DNA from: Gammaproteobacteria bacterium
GTDB lineage: Bacteria > Pseudomonadota > Gammaproteobacteria > SZUA-152
Direction: 5' to 3'
Assembly: GCA_022340845.1 (NCBI GenBank)
Contig: JAJDNG010000053.1
Location: forward strand, 1 to 33,358
DNA length: 33,358 nucleotides
The position numbers and the translations under genes were made by a program. Below the pieces are notes generated by a model, which did not search any database, was not told the origin of the DNA, and saw only the letters and a list, made by a program, of their open reading frames with translations. This document shows positions 29,252-33,358 of this stretch, piece after piece (position 1 is the stretch's first letter; each line of letters begins with the position of its first letter).

Positions 29252-29566
29252 ATGAATTCATCCGACGATACTCTGAATCAACCACTCAAAGAACAATTGA
29301 ATCGGGAAACCGGCCAAATCGCCTGGCCGGAGTTACAACGCCATTTTGCCCGTGGCGTCGTCATTGTGGTGGGGCCGGAGTTAGATTTGATTGAAGTGGC
29401 GATAAAATTTGTTAAGGATGATAAATCCGCCATTGAAGCTTGGCTCAACAGTGGACAGATATCCCGTGCCCGCGACGAAAACGCCCATTCGTGGGCACAG
29501 GCCACCACGGTTTTTTGGGCGGTTGTGGTCGCCCCTTGGGTGTTGGTTCAGGAAACAAAACAATAA
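29252..29566 (+). CDS. DUF2288-family protein
   Basis: LNRETGQIAWPELQRHFARGVVIVV...LDLIEVA...AQATTVFWAVVVAPWVLVQE. Confidence 0.78.
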   Translation: MNSSDDTLNQPLKEQLNRETGQIAWPELQRHFARGVVIVVGPELDLIEVAIKFVKDDKSAIEAWLNSGQISRARDENAHSWAQATTVFWAVVVAPWVLVQETKQ

Positions 29567-29636
29567 ACAGCCGGTGGGTTGCAATGTTTGCCTTGCACCG
29601 AGTTGGAAAAATAGCTTACAGCGCAGCGCAAGCGCA

Positions 29637-29849
29637 CTATCTGGCGGGCATAATAGTGGAAATCTGATGTTTGAAAATCATCTGGTCATGATCGTTTTTC
29701 AGAAAAACCGCGTACTGGTCAAACGATTGAATGGTACCTTTGAGGCGAATGCCGCTGACCAGGAATATGTCAACCGGAATGTGTTCTTCCTGGCAGCGGG
29801 TTAAAAACGTATCTTGCAGTGATCGATTGTTGGACTTGGTGTTTTCCAT
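29637..29849 (-). CDS. hfq: RNA chaperone Hfq (short, stand-alone)
   Basis: [61 protein letters not shown] matches the Sm1/Sm2 core of Hfq including FDQ and KH. Confidence 0.9.
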   Translation of the reverse strand: MENTKSNNRSLQDTFLTRCQEEHIPVDIFLVSGIRLKGTIQSFDQYAVFLKNDHDQMIFKHQISTIMPAR

Positions 29850-29902
29850 GGTGAGATCTTTATCGTCGTTTTGGTTAAATCCGTGTACCGGCGTTCTTTA
29901 TG

Positions 29903-29928
29903 GGCTTTGATTTTTGGCTTTGATTTTT
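29903..29928. repeat. 13-bp perfect tandem duplication upstream of hfq
   Basis: GGCTTTGATTTTT at 29903-29915 and 29916-29928. Confidence 0.93.
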
Positions 29929-30251
29929 AGCATTGTTTGCCGGTTTCGCAAACTCCATGAAACCCTGATTGGGATAACGCCGTCAGGAGCCGCTGAATAT
30001 TATATTTTATTTCGTTGAATTAACAACATATTTTGCGTTCGCTAAACCGGTAAATCGGATGCAAGTTATTGTATTTCATAATATTACTTCATAAAACAAA
30101 GATTCCGGCCGCTTCGCTCGGCAGCAACGGGACTGAAATCCCCTGTGGCACCAGCCACAATTCACCGCATCTGAACACGACTCACTATCCCCCCAGGTCG
30201 CTACGTATTTAGCAGCGGGCGCTTGATGAACCGTCATTGTATCGCTTTACG

Positions 30252-30563
30252 TTAGTGCAGCTTGCTGTTGTTTTGTTTTTGCTGAATACTGGATTCCAGT
30301 TTTTTCAGCCGGTCGCCAAGTTCTTTGATTACGGGTGCAATTTCGCCTTCCATTTCATGTTGGTTTTTGCGGATGTCTTTATTGATTAACCACATCGCCA
30401 GCATTGTCCCAACAATGGGCAGCAGCCAGATCATCATCAGGTATTTTTGTTTTTCAGCATCGCTGTGTATTTGCGAACTGGAGACGGTTTTACTGCTGGT
30501 AATATTTAAAGCCACCACCGAAATCAAACTTATTAATACCAGCAATCCTATCAGTATTGTCAC
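30252..30563 (-). CDS. Small membrane protein with PLDc_N-like two-TM region and C-terminal helix
   Basis: TM1 ILIGLLVLISLISVVAL, TM2 YLMMIWLLPIVGTMLAMWLI, then a charged helix. Confidence 0.6.
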   Translation of the reverse strand: MTILIGLLVLISLISVVALNITSSKTVSSSQIHSDAEKQKYLMMIWLLPIVGTMLAMWLINKDIRKNQHEMEGEIAPVIKELGDRLKKLESSIQQKQNNSKLH

Positions 30564-30892
30564 TTGCGCTGTTTCTTTGAATGGTATTGATTGTGGACGG
30601 GTGATGAATACACCATTGACGATTTCCTACGACCGGTAAATTTATGGTCCATAACAATAGAATCTGTATACCTATCGCTGATGACTATACGCTAATCGAC
30701 TTGCGAAATCACGGTTAGACCGTCCCGGACGGAACTCCGCTGATGGTACATAACGTGCAATTATCATACTAATAGCATCAAACTAATCGCAACAGGCTTG
30801 AGAATTATTTCCTCCTCCATTCGGCAATAATGCCACGTTACCCCCAAACGACAGCGCAACAAATCAATAAACATATTTTATTTCAACCACTT

Positions 30893-31496
30893 AAGGAGTT
30901 GAAAGCCAAGCATGCCGCGATCGACGCCAGATGGAAGCAAGCCGCAGACCGGTAACTATTGGCTTTCTTCGTGAAGCTGATACCACTGGCGCTAAAAGTG
31001 GAATGATGCAGTATTTTTATTGCCAATCCCAAAGAAATCAGCATCTCAAAGAAACCAAGGTCTGGCTGCAATGCGGCATGGGCATGATGGAAAGATCCAT
31101 TAAAGATCCATTAAAGTACCGACGGCCGGCTCCATGGTGGGCGAAGTGGTTTCCACCGGTAAGGTTTTCATTGAGGAAGACTTAGAAAACCGAACGGGCG
31201 CCCATACCGATTTGGTGTTAAAGACGGGTTTTCGCGCCAGGGACGCCTTGTGCGTGTCCATTTACGGTATGGCGACCAAGTCTGTAACCGGCGTTATCCA
31301 GGTACTGAATAAAAAGACCAGCAAACGGGAGGACATGTATTCCGACCAGGATATCGAAATTCTGCGGAAAACCGCATTCCACATCCAAATGAGCATCGAG
31401 AACCTTTATATAAGGCAAGACTTTGCCAGAGTATCCGATGCCCTGGGTAAACAAATGAAAATATTGGAACATAAAATCAATACACGGCAACATTGA
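30893..31496 (+). pseudogene. GAF-domain protein remnant with two in-frame stops, a frameshift and an 11-bp duplication
   Basis: Pieces in successive frames: LLAFFVKLIPLALKVE*CSIFIANPKE, then KVWLQCGMGMMERSIK, then VPTAGSMVGEVVSTGKVFIEEDLENRTGAHTDLVLKTGFRARDALCVSIYG...GVIQVLNKK. Confidence 0.8.
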
Positions 31497-31704
31497 AGCA
31501 GAAGCACTGAATCGTCTGAATATCACCTCCCATTTTTTTAACTAGCGCAACATTTTATAAGCACAAGAATGACTTTTTAAGAAAGCTGTTCCACTAAACC
31601 TTTTTTGCTAACTGATTGATAACATTTATAGTTAGCCGCTACCCGCCAAATTTCCGACTACTCGCCTCTCACATTGACACTGTATGTCTATTGCCAGCTT
31701 CTAA

Positions 31705-32283
31705 CATTTCTATTCAACCGAGACATTTCCTGGGAATAATCTCAGGGGTTGTGACGTTAAAGGTAAAAATTGGACAAATTCTAATAGACGAAAACAAAAG
31801 ACGAATATTATCGATGCGTTCTTCTGGTCGCTGGTTTCAAGACCGGCAGAGAGTCTGGCTGTCATTCAAAATGAGAATCAAGCCGATGCATTTTTTATCG
31901 CCGATGTCCCCGGCGACTACATAGCCCAGCTGGTTGTTAACGACGGGATTGGCAACACCCCCGCCAGCCCACCGGGAGAGGTATTTATCCGAGTATCCGG
32001 TACGCTACGAAACACATCTTTCGTCAGCGACATTGCACCTATCTTTGATGAATGTGCTGTGTGCCACCTGGGGTTTGACAATCCGAGATTTAATAACTTA
32101 GGCATTCTGTACGACAATGTAATCAATTTTGTTAACGTAAACGATCCTGTCCACAGCCCCATACTCACCAAGCCGTCCGGAAACCATCATGCCGGCGGCA
32201 CCATCGCCGGGTTTGAAACAGTCAATAGCGAAAAATATAAATTGATTCTTCGCTGGATGCTTGAAGGTGCCCCTGACAATTGA
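31705..32283 (+). pseudogene. 5'-truncated PKD-like / c-type cytochrome (CXXCH) protein remnant
   Basis: Open frame with no usable early start: FFWSLVSRPAESLAVIQNENQADAFFIADVPGDYIAQLVVNDG...DIAPIFDECAVCHLGF...HHAGGTIAGFETVNSEKYKLILRWMLEGAPDN. Confidence 0.7.
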
Positions 32284-32359
32284 CAGAGTTTAGCTGATTA
32301 GTGCTACCTGTTTAGCGCCACTTGTTTTAGTACTATCCCGGCGATAACCACCGGGCAAC

Positions 32360-32389
32360 GGCCGACCCATCACCCTCCGTGGGTCGGCC
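32360..32389. promoter_or_regulatory. Strong hairpin upstream of glutaredoxin gene (terminator-like, no T-tract)
   Basis: GGCCGACCCA-N10-TGGGTCGGCC, perfect 10-bp stem. Confidence 0.7.
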
Positions 32390-32439
32390 TATATAAACCA
32401 ACCACGTGTCACAGATATAGCTACTTTGGGAGAATCGCC

Positions 32440-32808
32440 ATGAGAACGCTTTTGGTCATTAAAAAACGCGCGTTGAATTTATCAAAATTCGTCAATGTTG
32501 AGTTGTATTGCAATGCCTCTTGCCAGTTTTGCAACCTGACAAGAGCGCTACTATCGGAAAAAGGGATTAAATTCACCGAGCACCGCATAGATAAAGACAA
32601 AGACCTGAAGGAGGTCATGATCAAACGCTGCAACACCACCACTATCCCGCAAATATTCATTAATAGCACCCATATCGGCGGCTACGATGATTTAGTTCGA
32701 TTGAACGACAATCAGCAGTTGGATGTGTTATTGGGATTAGCCAGAAAAAAAGACGTGTCTGACAGCAACGAATCCTCTCGCAGAAAAACCATTGTATTGG
32801 GCGATTAA
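32440..32808 (+). CDS. Glutaredoxin family protein
   Basis: VELYCNASCQFCNLTRALLSEKGIKFTEHRID...TTIPQIFINSTHIGGYDDLVRLN; CQFC active-site-like motif. Confidence 0.88.
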   Translation: MRTLLVIKKRALNLSKFVNVELYCNASCQFCNLTRALLSEKGIKFTEHRIDKDKDLKEVMIKRCNTTTIPQIFINSTHIGGYDDLVRLNDNQQLDVLLGLARKKDVSDSNESSRRKTIVLGD

Positions 32809-32852
32809 ACATTGTCCAGCCAAAGCTGGATACGACTTTTTAAGGAGAAAAA

Positions 32853-33053
32853 ATGATGAAACAATTTACCTATAGAAAGATAGTTTTAATGACAGTAATA
32901 ATATTTGGCCTCATTACCGCTTTCGGCTGCAGCAGCAAAGATAATGTTAAATACAGCTCTGAAAGCGACATTCGCCACGACACAAAATCGCAAGCGACAA
33001 AGGATGATGATTCTCGAAATGGCTATCAAGAAAGATATCAAGACTATTACTAG
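32853..33053 (+). CDS. Small predicted lipoprotein
   Basis: Signal with lipobox-like TAFGCSS; SD-like AAGGAG upstream of the start. Confidence 0.65.
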   Translation: MMKQFTYRKIVLMTVIIFGLITAFGCSSKDNVKYSSESDIRHDTKSQATKDDDSRNGYQERYQDYY

Positions 33054-33358
33054 TGGTCCATGCGGTTAGGAATAGAATTTCATTTATACCACGAGAACAG
33101 AGCGGTAACCTATGGAACATACCCGGCGGGACAATACTTACCAGCGACGAAGTGGATTCGTTGCTGGCGGGTGACGTGCATATCAATGTTCTTGCCACCA
33201 ATCACCCAGGGGGGAGAAATACGAGGACAAATCCTAAATCCTTCTTTCAGCTTTATTCAACCAACAGCTTTCAATACCCGATGTATTAACTGGTGATCAC
33301 TATCGCCATTTGTCATTGATAATATTCGCCAGTGGATAATCCATGGTGCTGAACATAA
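33053..33358 (+). pseudogene. CHRD-domain / cytochrome-like protein remnant, frameshifted, cut by window end
   Basis: IPGGTILTSDEVDSLLAGDVHINVLATNHPGG (frame 1), GGEIRGQILNPSF (shifted frame after G6), in-frame TGA, then FVIDNIRQWIIHGAEH. Confidence 0.65.

Overview
The 33.4-kb window looks like a gammaproteobacterial-type chromosome segment; this is an inference from protein style, not a database search. Supported genes: a hemolysin III/PAQR-like membrane protein; a UbiE-like methyltransferase followed by a FAD-dependent halogenase-like enzyme (WFWMIP motif); a lipobox-bearing SAM methyltransferase; a carbohydrate-acid cluster (IclR regulator, divergent phosphoketolase/transketolase-like TPP enzyme, DUF1537-type four-carbon acid sugar kinase, GlcF); a LEA-type lipoprotein; a DUF4328-like protein; an inositol monophosphatase-family protein; SelO; an FAH-family protein; a PhnD-like binding protein overlapping a histidine kinase; an MGH1/GH63-like glycosidase; groES-groEL; an FMN reductase; an Sfp-type PPTase; a DUF2288 protein; a stand-alone Hfq with a changed rim; and a glutaredoxin. 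No tRNA, rRNA, CRISPR array or transposase was recognised. The most unusual signals are: (i) short direct tandem repeats (7-16 bp) that include the stop codon of the adjacent gene at four independent gene ends (3810, 7505, 13088, 22207), with similar arrays in other spacers and one 11-bp duplication that breaks a GAF-domain gene; (ii) two broken tandem paralogues of an unrecognised family (1040-1608 and 2143-2799, minus strand); (iii) the IclR/XFP-like/DUF1537/GlcF cluster; (iv) an Hfq whose RRER rim is QEEH; and (v) a decayed right flank (GAF, PKD-cytochrome and CHRD remnants).
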